From NCBI RefSeq assembly GCF_963855985.1, contig NC_087110.1, forward strand, positions 11,957,001 through 12,021,000: a DNA stretch of 64,000 nt. Reading direction: 5' to 3'. The notes under the pieces were generated by a model, which saw only the letters and a list, made by a program, of their open reading frames with translations, searched no databases and was not told the DNA's origin. This stretch comes from Ostrinia nubilalis (lineage: Eukaryota > Arthropoda > Insecta > Lepidoptera > Crambidae). The translations under genes were made by a program, and so were the position numbers. Shown piece after piece: positions 1 through 13,800 of the stretch; position 1 is the first letter of the stretch; each line of letters starts with the position of its first letter.

Positions 1-550
1 CCAATTGGAAAGTTGCAATATTCCCTGAACAAAACTTCTTAATTTCTTTCGTCTTTTTTTCTCCAAGTTTTTCCGTTAAGCAGTAACTGCCTGTGACCGA
101 CCGACAGACAAGATGACCTTTGGGTTCCATTCACAGGTGGAATTTTTCAGCAAATCTATGATGTAGAATACCTTCCAACTGACATGACATTACCTAAGTT
201 AATTGTACCTAAAATGGATTTCGTTTATTTGTGTTTAAAAGCCGGTTCCGGCAGAGTTTAATAGAACGACCCCCACTCTTCCTGTGGATGTCGTAAAGTA
301 ATAGACTACCAAGGTACCCATATGGGAACATGAGACCTCAACTTGCTTGGCCTCTTTAGAGGTCCATTCAAATGTTTCATTTGTCTCTGGGAAATAAGAG
401 AACTCCTGCAGTGACTATACCTGATGGAAATTAGGTTTTGATACTTCCCTGATACCCTGGAAATGCAATTTATATGGCAACCCTATCCACTCACGTGGCT
501 TCCTAAACTCCTGACGCATTCATTGCCAGATCCCAGTGTGTGTAATGCAT

Positions 551-723
551 CCAGAGCCCCGATTACGGTAACTTTTAACGTTTCCAATCCAGGCGCGCTT
601 CTGATTCTGCGATACGATTGGTCAAAACAGCTGACGTACGCTGTTGAACGACCAATCGTATCGCAGAATTGAGAAGCGTGTCTGGATTGGAGACGTTAAA
701 AATTACCGTAATCGGGGCTCTGG
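551..723. repeat. Palindromic MITE-like element
   Basis: Arms of about 73 bp (551-623 and 650-723) are near-perfect inverted copies beginning CCAGAGCCCCGATTACGG. Non-coding; the short ORF over it is a by-product. Confidence 0.8.
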
Positions 724-1065
724 TTTTAAATTGCTAATATGGACGCGCGTCAGTACTGCATTGATTTGATTGACACTGGGTACTCTTGAATAAGTGAACT
801 GTTTCAGTTTTGTGAAGTGTGGTCATATTGCAACTTAAAAACGGTTGAGAGAAAAGGTGTTGTGGTCTATTAATTCTGAATTCATGAGTTCTTTGATAAT
901 AAGTAATATCAATTGTATTGAATTCGGAGCTAGACTTCCCAAAAAGTTACCAGCACATCCTGTAATATTTCTCAATTAATTTTGCACTATATACTTAAAG
1001 TAATTATGAATTCTGTCAGATTATAATGTGACGTAGTTAGATTACAATCTAAGCCTAGGCGCAAA

Positions 1066-1571
1066 CTACCGATTTTTGTGGGCCGATAGTTAGGTCGGGT
1101 AGTTAATCAGTATGGAGTATGGACATGTATGAAAGTGCGCACACACCGATTCTTCATACAAATTAAAATCGGGCCCAATTATCGGCCAACTTAGGCCCAG
1201 AACAGACGGTGAAACGCAACTGCAACTGCTAGTTACTTTTGAGTTGCATCTAAGTTTCTGCCATAGCGTCCGTTGAGAGACCATACACACATGACGCGAC
1301 CAGTTTGAAACTTTCAGTTTCATTCATCAGAATCATCAGTTAGGCGGGCGACAGATTTAATCATTGTATGCTAGTACCTCAGTTTGTATAGAAAACATGC
1401 GCGGCACTTCACACTGACAACGCGTCCGCGAGCGTGATTTTTTATATGAAAATCACGCGCTCCGCGGCGGAGCGCGGCGCAGTGTGATAACCGCCTAAGT
1501 TGCAGTTTCGTTGCAGTTGCGTTTCGCCGTCTGTTCTGGGATTAAAAGTCGGTGGTCTGCGCTTAGGCTTA
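1066..1571. repeat. Nested palindromic element (GCCGATAGT family)
   Basis: Outer arms AAGCCTAGGCGCAAAC... and ...GTCTGCGCTTAGGCTT; second arms around CAGAACAGACGGTGAAAC (1198-1235) and its inverse (1505-1545); inner GC-rich hairpin 1406-1485. Related copies at 14940-15085, 30527-30703 and 55131-55550. Confidence 0.7.
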
Positions 1572-1653
1572 CCTAAACCACAGTTATATTATAAATTGAC
1601 GGAGTTTACAATTTTACCACTAATTTTATTACAACTTGTCTTTTTTGTTCCAG

Positions 1654-1697
1654 CTGCTTGTAAATAGAGGCTGTAAATATAATTATAGCAAGTAAAG
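1654..1697 (+). other. lig: lig 5' UTR, 3' part of leader
   Basis: A good acceptor (TTTTTTGTTCCAG, ending 1653) precedes 44 bases of leader before the ATG at 1698. An in-frame TAG at 1686-1688 closes the frame upstream, which supports this start. The presence of an acceptor means at least one untranslated exon lies upstream, either in 1-1640 or outside the window; I could not identify it. Confidence 0.7.
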
Positions 1698-1817
1698 ATG
1701 AGTTTGGGTGCACGCGCCACCAAGGGTGGTGCGAAGGCAGGCAAGGAGGGCAAGCACGCGCCAGAGAAAGGCAAGGGCACAGACAAACCACAGCCCAAGG
1801 AGAAGGTCAAGCCACAG
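1698..1817 (+). CDS. lig: lig exon 1 (residues 1-40)
   Basis: Starts MSLGARATKGGAKAG and is strongly Lys/Gly-rich and basic, with no domain. The donor is CAG|GTCAGT, phase 0. ATG choice is supported by the upstream in-frame stop at 1686-1688. Confidence 0.88.
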
Positions 1818-4800
1818 GTCAGTCTATTATTCAATGATCAATCTAACTAACACCTGATTTCCACCAAGGCGGAGCGGAACAGAGAAGTGTTTGGAATAAC
1901 CAATCAGATATCATTATTTTCACATCTCTCTGCTCCGCTTTGGTGGAAGGAAATGGATCGCGTGGAGAAGAGAGCGTGGTCTCATTTTTCTATAGAAATA
2001 GCGGCCGCCCGCGACTTCGTACGCGTGAATCCCGTTTTACCCCCAGGAGTTTGATTTGATTTGATTTTTTTCAAAATCCCGTCTTAATGAGCACCTACGT
2101 TCTAAAAGGAACCCCCATGCAAAATTTGAGACTCCTAGCACTAGTTTCTGAGATTTCGTGATGAGTGAGTGAGTCAGTCGGTGATCTTTTGCTTTTAGGC
2201 CTCAGCCTCGAAATTAGCGGGCAGCGGCGCGGGAGCGGGGCGGGCAACGCAGACCCGTTCTCGAAACAAGCGGGCAGCTCGCGCGGCGCTTTAGCGGCGA
2301 AGTGTTGTGTTCGGGGTTGTGTTGTCGAGATATTTGTTTTTATTCGCAAACGAAATGTCTGAACAACGGCGACAATTTTATTTCGATTCAAATTTATTCC
2401 TAACGCTCGATTTATTGTGGGCAAAAGAAGGAGTGCGCTGCCCGCTCGTTGCCCGCTCCCGCGCTCCCACGCCGCTGTGTTAGAGAACCGGTCTCCAAGT
2501 CGAGCAAAAAAGCGGCACGGCCGTACCATCCTTTTCTCGAAGCAATTCAGGCCATTTTCGACCGCCTGTAACTTCGTTGTGGATAAAACTAGAAGGCTGA
2601 ATTTTCATTAGCTATGCAGGCATTGTAAAAACACGGTATATTTAAAATTTCATTCAATTTGAACCAGTAGTTTAAGAATTATAACGGGTCAAAGTTACTT
2701 AATTTTGTCACTCACTGACTCACTGACTGACTCACCGATCATCAAAACTCTAAGGCACTTCTAGCAGACCTAGAAGCTTCAAATTTGGAATATAAGTAGT
2801 GTTTGGTGTATGAATCAAGGAAAAACTAAAATATTTGGGGGTTGCATGAAAACACGTGTAAATTAAATTATTTAGTGCGATGGCCAAGTCAATAATTTAT
2901 GTAAAACGTTAAAGATTTCCTGGCCTGGACTTGGTATTACATGGATCTCACAACTTTTTACCGTAGAACAACTGAGTTGCGAGACTTGGTTTTTTTGACA
3001 AGTATTGTTTTTGATGGGTTTGATTTTACGCATAAGATCCTGACGCTCCCGCGCCGCTACCGCCGCCACCCCGCTGCCCGCTAAATTCGAGGCTGAGGCC
3101 TTATAGATATAGATTTGACAGCGGTGGCGGTGCGGCGTGGAGCGGAACAGAGCGGTGCGGAGTGTGTTTTTCTTTCATTGACAGCAATAAGACTGACAGA
3201 ACTAGTCATAGGAGTGAATATTGCTTATCAACACGATCCGTTTGTTTCCCAGGCAACCACAGAACAGCTCCGGATGGCTCACATGATAGACCGTAAAAGC
3301 GAAGACGCTTCCGACGTCCGCAGAATGGTGAGTGTGTTTGCATTTTGTACTTTATTTTTTGGATAGTAAAGCTAGTTATTCGTCACTGCTCGGTTAGTAT
3401 TATTAACTGACTTGATGAAGGTGGTGGTGCCAGAAAAAAGGTACTTTATAAACTTTTTTTGCATAAAAGACAGGTTCAGAGGTGGAATTGTGTAAAGCAA
3501 TAGTTATCATTTGACAGTTCATAACGTACGATTATTCTGTCAAACGCTTAGTTTAACTGACTTTATCGTACGTTATGAACTGTCAAATGATTACGATTAC
3601 TTTACAAAATTCCACCTCTGAAAGAACTGATTCTTTCTTTCTTTCCTTATCCCTGGGCCATACACATCGCGATAACCCAAAGATCCGCGCTAAAGCGATG
3701 TGTGTAGCCAAGTATTCGCGTATATTCAAATTCAAATATTTTAGTCAGTACATAGGTCCTTTCCCGGGCACTTATACACGTCCCAAATATACATAGCTTG
3801 CCCTACCACCACTTCGGGACAACATATGGACTGGTGCTGAGAAGAAGTGGCGGAAGAAACTCAGTCACCTTTGTCAGCCTCTTTTTCAATAAAATACAGT
3901 AATTTATAGTTTACATGGCACGCAATAAGTGCGAACTAGGCAGGTAAAATCCACACACTCTTGTCATTTAAATAATCGTTTACTTTATAGTATCCTTTTT
4001 TCATAAGGACTTTCTTAACCTGTATTTTGAATTTATGAATAGGTAGTTCTATAAGAGATTGTGGTATTTTTATAAATAAAATAAATATACTTCGGTGCTT
4101 TTAGTCGCTAGACTTCGCTGTCACTGTGAAATCAATGTCGCCTAAAGTCCAGGGGTTAGAATAACAGGAATTACAAAGTGAACGTTAGAATACACAACTG
4201 GCACGTCAAATAAACAGTTGATCCACAATATTCGTACTTATTTAATTTCAAATAACGATTGATGTACTGTTTCTTGTGTACTATCTCTGTATAATGAGAA
4301 CATTACTCAATCCGCCACTCCATAACGACCTGTGGCGCGCACAATGTACATGAATGTGTTAATGTGGGAACATCAGACAATAGGGGTCTCTCCGATCGCT
4401 ACTCGATTGTGGAAGGACCATTACGGAGAAATGACCCGTTAATGTTGTGTATTTCACACACGGCTCTGGTAGGAAGTGGGACATTCTGTTTTGATTGTAA
4501 CCTTAGTGAAAATTTGCATTAAATTGCAGTTAAAATTTGTAAGCAGCAAGTGTTAAGAAGTGCTATTGCCATCTACATTTACATTCATGTAGCTAAAGAC
4601 AGGATGATGTTTTTATCATAGAGTGGCATCTTCTAGTCTTCTTCTATCATTTGGTCAGACTTAATAAGCACTTAAAGTTCCTGTCCTATAGGGCACTTTC
4701 GCTTTTGTTAGAAGCCCTGCTTATAAGCAGGGCCTTCAAAGTATGGAATCATATCCATTTATTTCACATGTAATGTAAGCTTGCAGTAAGGGCCTTGCCG

Positions 4801-7800
4801 GACTGGAGGATTGCAAGTGTTTTCTGTGGGGAGCAACGCCGCGGCATTTTGCAAGCATTTTGGCGACCGAAGTGTGCCCGCCGCTCCGCTTGCAATCCGC
4901 CAGTGTGGCAAGGCCCTTACTGATTTCAAATCGTTATTTACTTGCGCCCTGAGATACCGTAGCACAGTGTTTTATTTTGGCTTAGAAGCGGACATCCCTG
5001 TTTTATTAATTCAGTCGTTAGATATTACTATTATGTATAAAATTACGGGATAGGCAAGTAATATTTTCAGGTATTATAGATAATTATATCATGCATCAAT
5101 ATAAAGTAAGAATAGATGCCAATTTTCTAGGACAAAGGAGAAAAAAATGTTTTCTGAAAATCATAAATTATTAAATAAATTCCTAAACTACTGCAGCAAT
5201 AACCATTTATTTTTGCATTAAGGTAGACGTTATAGTGATAGGTAAATTTATTTACAAAATTCTGATTTATTGTAATTTTTTTAGAAAATATGCTTCTAAA
5301 ACTGTTTTTTTATAAAATCACAAAATCGAATATTTCTTCGAAACTAAGCAAATACAACTACTAGTTCTTTCATCTATTTTATACATAATAGTAATATCTA
5401 ACGATTGAATTAATAAAACAGGGATGTCCGCTTCTAAGGCCAAATAAAAGACTGTGCGTAGACGTTGCAAGAATCTTCATCACGCATTTCTTAAACCCCA
5501 CATTAATTTGAACTTTATGCCATTAAGATACGGTTGAAAACTATTTATCCTTCGTGCCAGGTCCTTGAGCTGATGGAGATGACGTGTCGCACGGAGGAGG
5601 AGGTGTGCTCGGCGCTGCACGACTCCGACAACGACATGGTGGCCGCCTGCAACCTGCTGCTCGAGGAGAGCCCCAGGATACAGGTATAAAGGCAATGGGC
5701 AGGGCACATAGTACGCAGAACTGACGGCCGATGGGGCAGCAAGGTTCTGGAGTGGTGGCCGCGACAAGGTGGACCGATGACATCATAAAGGTAGCAGGAA
5801 GGCGCTGGACGCTGGCCGCTACCAACCGGGCAACATGGAAAGCATTGGGGGAGGCCTATGTTCAGCAGTGGACGTCCTATGGCTGAGATGATGATGATGA
5901 GCTCTGCCCGCGCAGACATAGAGGCGATTGTAGCGTGCCGCACAGAGCAGACATAGAGGCAATAACAGCGTGAAATAGCTATCTATGGAACTGCCTTCAT
6001 AGAGTGATCATGATAAGAGATTTACAGGACGTTTGACCCGAGTATTAGGCATATCCTCGAAGAAATTATTTTTCACATTGGAAACGATAAGCAGCCCACA
6101 AAGGGTTTTGAATTGGGCGCGATTAGAGTGAGAACTGATTCGATGAACGACCAACTCCAGTTTTGATATCCTGGTGAAATCAAACCGAGAATCACAAGAG
6201 CGGGAAACGTTAGTTTAGATAAGCGTCTTTTGATGAGCTTGCCTTGAGTGAGAGGTCCGTAAGCATAGAGGTGTACGAGTCATACAGTATGACCACCTTT
6301 CAGTATCTAGAAAACGCAGATTAATGAAGAATGTATACCAAAGTCGTCTTCCCACAGAAGATCAAAAGATCTAATTTATTAATTTATCATATTGTTCCAG
6401 GGCGAGTGGCAGACCAGCGAGAAAAAGAAAAAGAAACCACCCGCTGCCGGCAACGGGGAGCTCGAAACACGCGCGCGCGCGCCCAACAACAGACCTCGTG
6501 AGTCACTATTCATTACACCACTTGAATATTTGTAATTACTCTGTGAACATTTTACCTATCAAACTTTGTTTCAGCCAAATTCAGTTTTCTCGCAATTTGA
6601 AAAACCTGAGTTACTAATTGTAATGGTAAGAAGGCTCAAGGTCACCCAAAGGGCGATGGAGCGGGCTATGCTCGGAGTTTTCCTGCGTGATCGAATCAGA
6701 AATGAGGAGATCCGCAGGAGAACCAAAGTAACCGACATAGCTCGCAGAATTGCTAAAATTTGGATAATATGGATATTGTCTGTCCGTCTGACACGTGCAA
6801 ATAAATGTGGCTATGTAGGGACCAGGAGTCAATAAATGAAAGATGTTATTTCTACGATACTAATATAATTAAGTGCTACAATATAAGAGTGAAAAGGAAG
6901 AATTTAATATCTAAGCCATTTAAAGGACTGAAGTCTGAATCGGATAGATGTGTCCGTTTCCACCATCAATCTCTTATTTTTAAGTGACCTCTGTGGTAAC
7001 ACAAAGAAAGAAAGATACATTTATTACAATGGACATCACACAAATACAGGCAATTACATAGACATGACAGTGGCACATAATAATGGAAGAAGAAAAAATT
7101 AAAAACAAGTAAACTGAGCAGTGCCAACCCATTCACCAACAAGATGCCCACTGCAACGGGACCCCACTCAGCATAATAATATGCCGTGGCCCACGGTGAC
7201 GAAGGCCAAGGCGCTGGTTTTTAGTGTGCCCCATGCCGAGTGAGACAATTGACATTTTGTTGCTTTGTAACTTTGTTACATATTATGTAACAATGTTGGT
7301 AGACATAGAATAAAAATAGGGGTTACTTAAAAAATATTGGGTACTAGCTTTTTGTCGTCATAGAAAAACTTTATCGCGCGCGTCTCTGTTTCAAAAATCG
7401 GGATAAAAAATATCCTATGTCTTTTCCCTGGATTCGAAAGTATCTCTATGCCAAATTTCATCAAAATCGGTTCAGTGGTTTAGGCGTGAAAGAGAGACAG
7501 ACAGACACGAGTTACTTTCGTATTTATAATATTAGTATAGATGATGGTGAAAACGGGCATTAGGCGGGTTTTAAAATCGCGCTGACCGTTCGCTGATCGT
7601 CGGCGCTGACAGATCAATATGTATGTAATGAGGGCTATCGTTTTTATACTCAACAGTTGGCACCCCTGGCGATTGACAGGACTCTACAGTGGCGCCATCT
7701 TGATGAGTGCAAATGCGATAGTCCTCCTACCACTTTCGCGCTCACCAGTTGGCGCCACTGTCTTCGTTACTAGCAAGTGACAGGACCTTACTCTACAGTG

Positions 7801-10800
7801 GCGCCAACTGGTGAGCGCTAAAACGATAGCCCTCATTGAAGGGAGCGATCCTGAGTGACGCTGATCGCTCGGCGCCGATGCTTCATACGTGCGTGCGTCA
7901 GCGTGGCTTTAAAACCAGCCTTAGATTGTTATTATACTTGCAATTGTTCTGGCTGTTCCTAATGGCAATGCCAGATTTTGTATGGAAGGTGGCGTCTTTT
8001 TTTTTTCGCGCGGCCATCGACCAAACTTTGTTTTTTGATTACAAAATAGTGTACTAAACCAAACTTACTATGACATGTATACCTCTAAACTCAGTCTGAA
8101 CTGAGTTACGAGCGTTAGAAGTTTGATGATTTACATACTAGATTTGCTTTTTGCGCGCAAGTTTTGTAAGAAATTGCAACAAAATATTGCGCTATTTTTT
8201 GATTGCGCTGATTCTGCTCCACACTGATGTCTGGAGCCTTTAATGGATGGTATTGTTTGTTTACACATACAATGTTACTATTTTGTTGCAATTTCTTACA
8301 AAACTTGCGCGCAAAAAGCAAATCTAGTATGTAAATCATCAAACTTCTAACGCTCGTAACTCAGTTCAGACTGAGTTTAGAGGATACATGTCATAGTAAG
8401 TTTGGTTTATTACACTATTTTGTAATCAAAAAACAAGGTTTGGTCGATGGCCGCGCGAAAAAAAAAAGACGCCAATTTCCGGCATTGTCTTTTGACTGAT
8501 GTTTTCTTTCCTAAGGGTTTGAATCTCACGTATGTATGTTTGACCCTCAGGTCGCGGCGAAGGCGAAGGCGGTCGCGGGGGCGGCGCGGCGGGCGCGACC
8601 CGAGGCGGGCGCGGGGGCGTGGGCCGCGGCGGGGGCGCGGGCCGGGGGCGCGGGCGCGGCCGGGGGCGCGGCGCGGCGCGGGGGCAGCGCCCGCGGCCCG
8701 ACCACGACACCTGGCCCGACACCGGGCCCGCAGGTGTGTACCGACCAGACTCCGGGCGCGGGCCCGCAGGTACTGACTATCATATCATGTTGGCGCAGCC
8801 TTTCCCAAAGGGGGCAACCCACCACCACCTGGTCATTCCAACCTTCCGGTTATAGCTGGCCGAATCGCGGGAGATGCATGCGGAACTGCGTCTGCCGTGT
8901 GGCAGGTTGCACTCTGCCGCGCGCAATGAAAGAAAGAAAGAAACATTTATTGCCATGGACATCACAAATGACAAAAGCCGATCGATCAAATCATTCTGCG
9001 TGGTTGTGGCTATTCATAGCATCAGTTAAATCAGTTTGTCCAATGCTTGACTCCCTACAAGTACTTGCCCCAAGAGGGGCAATAACGCTCCCTTGTGGGC
9101 GCTGCAGGACTAAGTCTGCGGGCACGAATCCAATGACGTCTGAGCGATGGCTTACGTCAGGAAATGCTTCGCGCATACCCATTAGTCGATGGGGACGGCC
9201 AGTGGGTTATTTGGGACTTAATAAAGGCGGAACCTACCCACTAAAACCCGACGGTTTCCACCAGAGTCCAAAGAGACGGAGCCTCGAGTTATTGTCCTAA
9301 TTGGACATTGGTCCGCAGCTCCGCCTCAGGCTCCGACTTCGAGGGAACCCCCAATCCCCTCCTCCAATTGTTTTTTTTTATATAAAGGTTTTCTCCTCGC
9401 GGCCCTAGTACGACAGGACCCCCGGCCCGCCGCAGCGGGTTACAGTCTGCTCCATGCCGCTGCTCAGTCAGCTCTGCTGATAAGAGAAGTATCTAAAGCG
9501 GCCTTCCAAAGAATGGGCCCGGGTTGGGTTACGGGTTGCCCGACAGGCACACCGAGTTGACGAGACCTGCCGCGCAGCAGGTGAGAAGTTAGCCGCCCGC
9601 GTGAACAGACCACGCGGACGTTGCCCAGGGTGCACCACGAGGAGGTCCCTCACCATCACACCCCAACCATTATCATCTAGCGCAGCCTTTCCCGATGTGG
9701 GCGATAACGCCCCCTTGTGGGCATCAATAGGTACGGTCTTTCTATTTCACACACAAACGGCACGTCTCAGCTGTGTCTTTCTAGCAGAGTAGAATAAGAC
9801 CATCTTCATTCCTTCCATGGATGTTGTAAGAGGCGACTAAAGCCGTTTTCTGACTTGTCTTTCACGACATCAGCACGCTCGGTATATGATAATAAATTTA
9901 AATCCAAATCGTTGCAGGCAACAACTTGGGCGACACGTTCCCCGCCACAGAAGACTGGGACAACGAGGAGTGGGCTGGATCCATAGATAGCAAGGTACCA
10001 GTCTTCTCTTTTTGTAACAACAGAAACATTTGTATCTTTTTCAACAACTTTAACATAAAATATATGTGAAAACCGATTTGACACTTGACGCTATTTGCAA
10101 AATTAAGGCTTGGCGCAAATGGGCCACCGACCACATTGTGTCCGCGACTCTCCACTAGTGGTCACTACGCGCCACCCAAAGCTGACACCCGCCACTGTCG
10201 CACTGCTCCACCCCCCGCTAGAGATGGGTTGAATTAGGTGAAATCAGTACCTTTTACAATACCTAATCCAAATACCTATTCCGTCTTAATTTAATCCATC
10301 TTCAGACTGCACAGCAACGAGCGGGTTATAAAATGTGGCGGTTTGCAGACACCGGTGGCTGTCGCTCGCTTCTAACACTAAGGCCCGATTCGACCAAACT
10401 TTTATTTGAGAATAACTCCTTGTATAACAGTCACATTGACAGTTTCAGGAAATATGTCACTGACGATTTATTCCGAGATTAATTTACTCTTTAATTAACT
10501 CTTGTTTGGTCGAATCCACTCTTAGAAATGTGGCGGTAGCGCGCGATAACCACCGTTGGCTGTGGTCGGTGGCCCATTTGCGCAGAGCCTTATAGCGTCT
10601 TCCAATACTCTGATCAATTTAGCCGCACCCTGTATACAGGGTGGAATTTTGTAATGCCACCTGGAGGGAAAGTACTCTCAATACTGTAGATACAAAATTT
10701 GATTGAAAGAAAATATATTTTTATTTTTTAAAAGTAAGAACTGCATTCAAAGTTTTTCGAAAATTCACTAACATACCTTACAATTTTCTGTACATAATTA

Positions 10801-13800
10801 AAATAATTTAAGATTTCATGGTTTTTCTTTCATTTGACTTATCAACATTGTTAGAGAGATTTCATCCTTATACTTAACCTTAACGATCGATGCAATAAAA
10901 ATACAGGGTGTAATTTTTAACAGATTTTAGTTGGTTCGATTCCCGGGTGTGGCCATTTCTTAAAAAAAAAAGGAATGTTTTCTTTGAGAAAAAAATTCTA
11001 TCTACAATATTAAGAGTACTTTCCCTCCAGGTGGCATTACAAATTTCCACCCTGTATTATTGTTCTGTACCGTGTACGCTCTGTATTAACTTGATGTTCG
11101 TTCTATTGGGGTTGGTGTTCGTTCCGAGTGCCAGCGCCGCGCCGGCCGAGCCGTCGGCCGGTCCACCCGCCAATCCACAGCAGGTTAGTGCTTGTGTTGT
11201 TATAATTTATTGCTGTGTAAAGTCCGGTCGCCGAGCATATAGAATTTCGTCCAATGACCCCAAGCTACCCATCCTTATAGCTCGCGCGTAACTATATTGC
11301 TGTCGCGACTGTGAGACGGGCGCCCGCAGTGAGTGTGCGAGCGCGATACCAATATAATTACGCGCGATGGGTAGCTTGGGGTCATTGGACGAAATTCTAT
11401 CTGCTCGGCGACCGGACTTTAGTGTAGTCTTATTCAGAACATTTAAGCATAATTTTCATTTATCTCACTGGATGCAGTCTGAGGTCAGGTTAAAGTGAAC
11501 GCAGCCCGCATCAAGTATGAACAACTTTGTCGGTTCGGTCTCTATACATTTTGTATTTATTCGACCGCACCGCTAATAGGTTGCCTTATCGCGACCGCTG
11601 ACAGATTGTTTTGCCCAGACCGCTGAACTAAGCGACAATATACATACATGACATGATGAGGGCTGCGTTCACTTTGACCTGACTGCATCTAAAATACGGC
11701 AAACTAGCAGCGATACAAAAGGTCGATTCGACTGTCGAACTAACAATCTATTCTGTCTCTTCCCATCTTGTGTATTTGTCGTAATGTCTCGTTCTCCCGC
11801 CAAAATATGTCAAAGTCAAACCCTTAGGCTGGGTTGCACCATCTTACTTTAACTTCCATACAAAAAGCACCGGTTATCGTCATAGTTGCCGTTAAAGATA
11901 GGTTGTACAACCACCCCTACTATTCCAAATGACCATGACATTGGGTTTGTTTACATTTGGTATCGCTTCTCGTTAGCCGTACTTTAGTGTGGCAAATCCT
12001 TAGGGCCTTAGTCATCAAAATGTCAACTTCTAAAAATGACAACCGGGACGCAAAATGTCCACAAATAATCGAAATATCCGAAATAGACAATATTATTATG
12101 AGAAGTTGTCTTTTAGCGAAGTTGACATTTTAAGAAGTTGTAATTTCGAGAAGTGGACATTTTGCATCCCGGTTGTCATTTTGAGAAGTTGTCATTTTGA
12201 TGACTAAGCCTCCTTAGGGTAGATGTCTCAAAGTAGGCTACCAATGACAGGAAAACTATAGACTTCATTATTCGCCATGTTTTAATACACCGATGGTGTC
12301 GGCAGGAGGATTGGGACACGCCGGAGACCAACGGGCCGACGGAGAGCCATATTGGCACCTACACCTACCACAACACTCATCACCACCACTCGCTCATTGA
12401 CGTAAGTACGCGGGAGTGACGAGGGCAGGGACCCTTGGAAAATGTACGCTTTTAAGGCTGGGTTGCACCATCATATAACTTTGATAAATCGCCCATTTGC
12501 GACGACACTGTGACATCTCAAGATATACGATTTTTTGTTTTACCGAAATTCTGACCCGCGATCTTGCGTTCTTTTATCTCCAAAAACAGGGTATTTGTTA
12601 CTCCAAAAACAACAATACTATGAGAGAAAGAGACAAAATATTACGTTATAGCGCTGGCTCGTTCGGCGATCTAGTTGGCTTCGACACTGTGACAGTTCAG
12701 TTGCCACCTGCGCTTTGAGATGTGAGGTGCTCTTCGTTTTTAAGAAAAACGTGACATCTTGAGGATACCGCGGTATTGATGACAAAGGTAAGTTTTTAAA
12801 ATATTTTTATTTTATTCGACAATGTGGCACGTCATACTTATCACAATGTTCTTCTAAAACAAAAAGCAAAGTAAATGAGAAATTATTTATATGTAACGTT
12901 ATTCTTGTAAGAAAATCGAAGTATCATCGGGACATCTTAACTAGTAACGTTGTAGATGATGAAAATTTTTCCTATATTGGAAATATGTTGTAGGTCATTT
13001 GTTGATGTTCTGTTATTGCAGAATGCATGTTATTGAAATTGAATGGTATATCTACTTGTCACGTTGTATACGCTAAACAGTAATACTAAACTCCAGATAT
13101 CATTACAGATGGGGACTAGCAATGCAAAAAAGCAAAGGTTAACATTTGTAGCGATGCACTGCCTGAAGGAATTCCACAACCTAATCCGACAACATGACTA
13201 ACAGCGCTATGCGAGCGCTGTGAAAGGGTCTCTTTGAGCTACAATAACGTCGGAACTAATACGAGTAGATGTAGACTGATAAACATACATTCGTTTTGAA
13301 GAATAGTTCAAATACTAGTAATACAGTGCAAATAAAACATACTTATACGACTGTCTGTTTTTACAGACACAACAAGCAAAATATTTTATATTATCATCGA
13401 TAGACTTAGATTAGCTTAATCTAAGACGATAGCTAACAAAATTATCTATTATTAGAAGTATGCTAGAATAGCAATGCGTTGGATGACCCCAGATATTTAT
13501 TTATTTATTATTATGTAATTATTCAATGTTACTTAGCTGTATTGGCTATGTTTTGCTTTCTGCAAAAAAGGTATTTTAATGTTTTAATATAATTACAGAT
13601 CATCAGCAATTGACTGAATTTTATCGCTTATTGCCCAAATATACTTTGGCGGCGCAACATTGTTTTGTATAATAATATTGCAATATAACTATTTCAGAAA
13701 AACTACGCCAATAAAATGGCTACATAATTTATAAATAGTGGTTGTTATTTTTCTCTATTAATACATTATTTAAATAATTATCTTTTATAAATTCAATTTT

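Noticed and set aside
2095..2611. 144-codon minus-strand ORF
   Set aside because: Lies in a GC-rich transposon that recurs at 36023-36402, where the same frame is not preserved.
8426..9300. Overlapping Arg/Ala/Pro-rich ORFs, up to 254 codons
   Set aside because: Shadows of the GC-rich exon 5; the lig frame is fixed by phase with exons 4 and 6.
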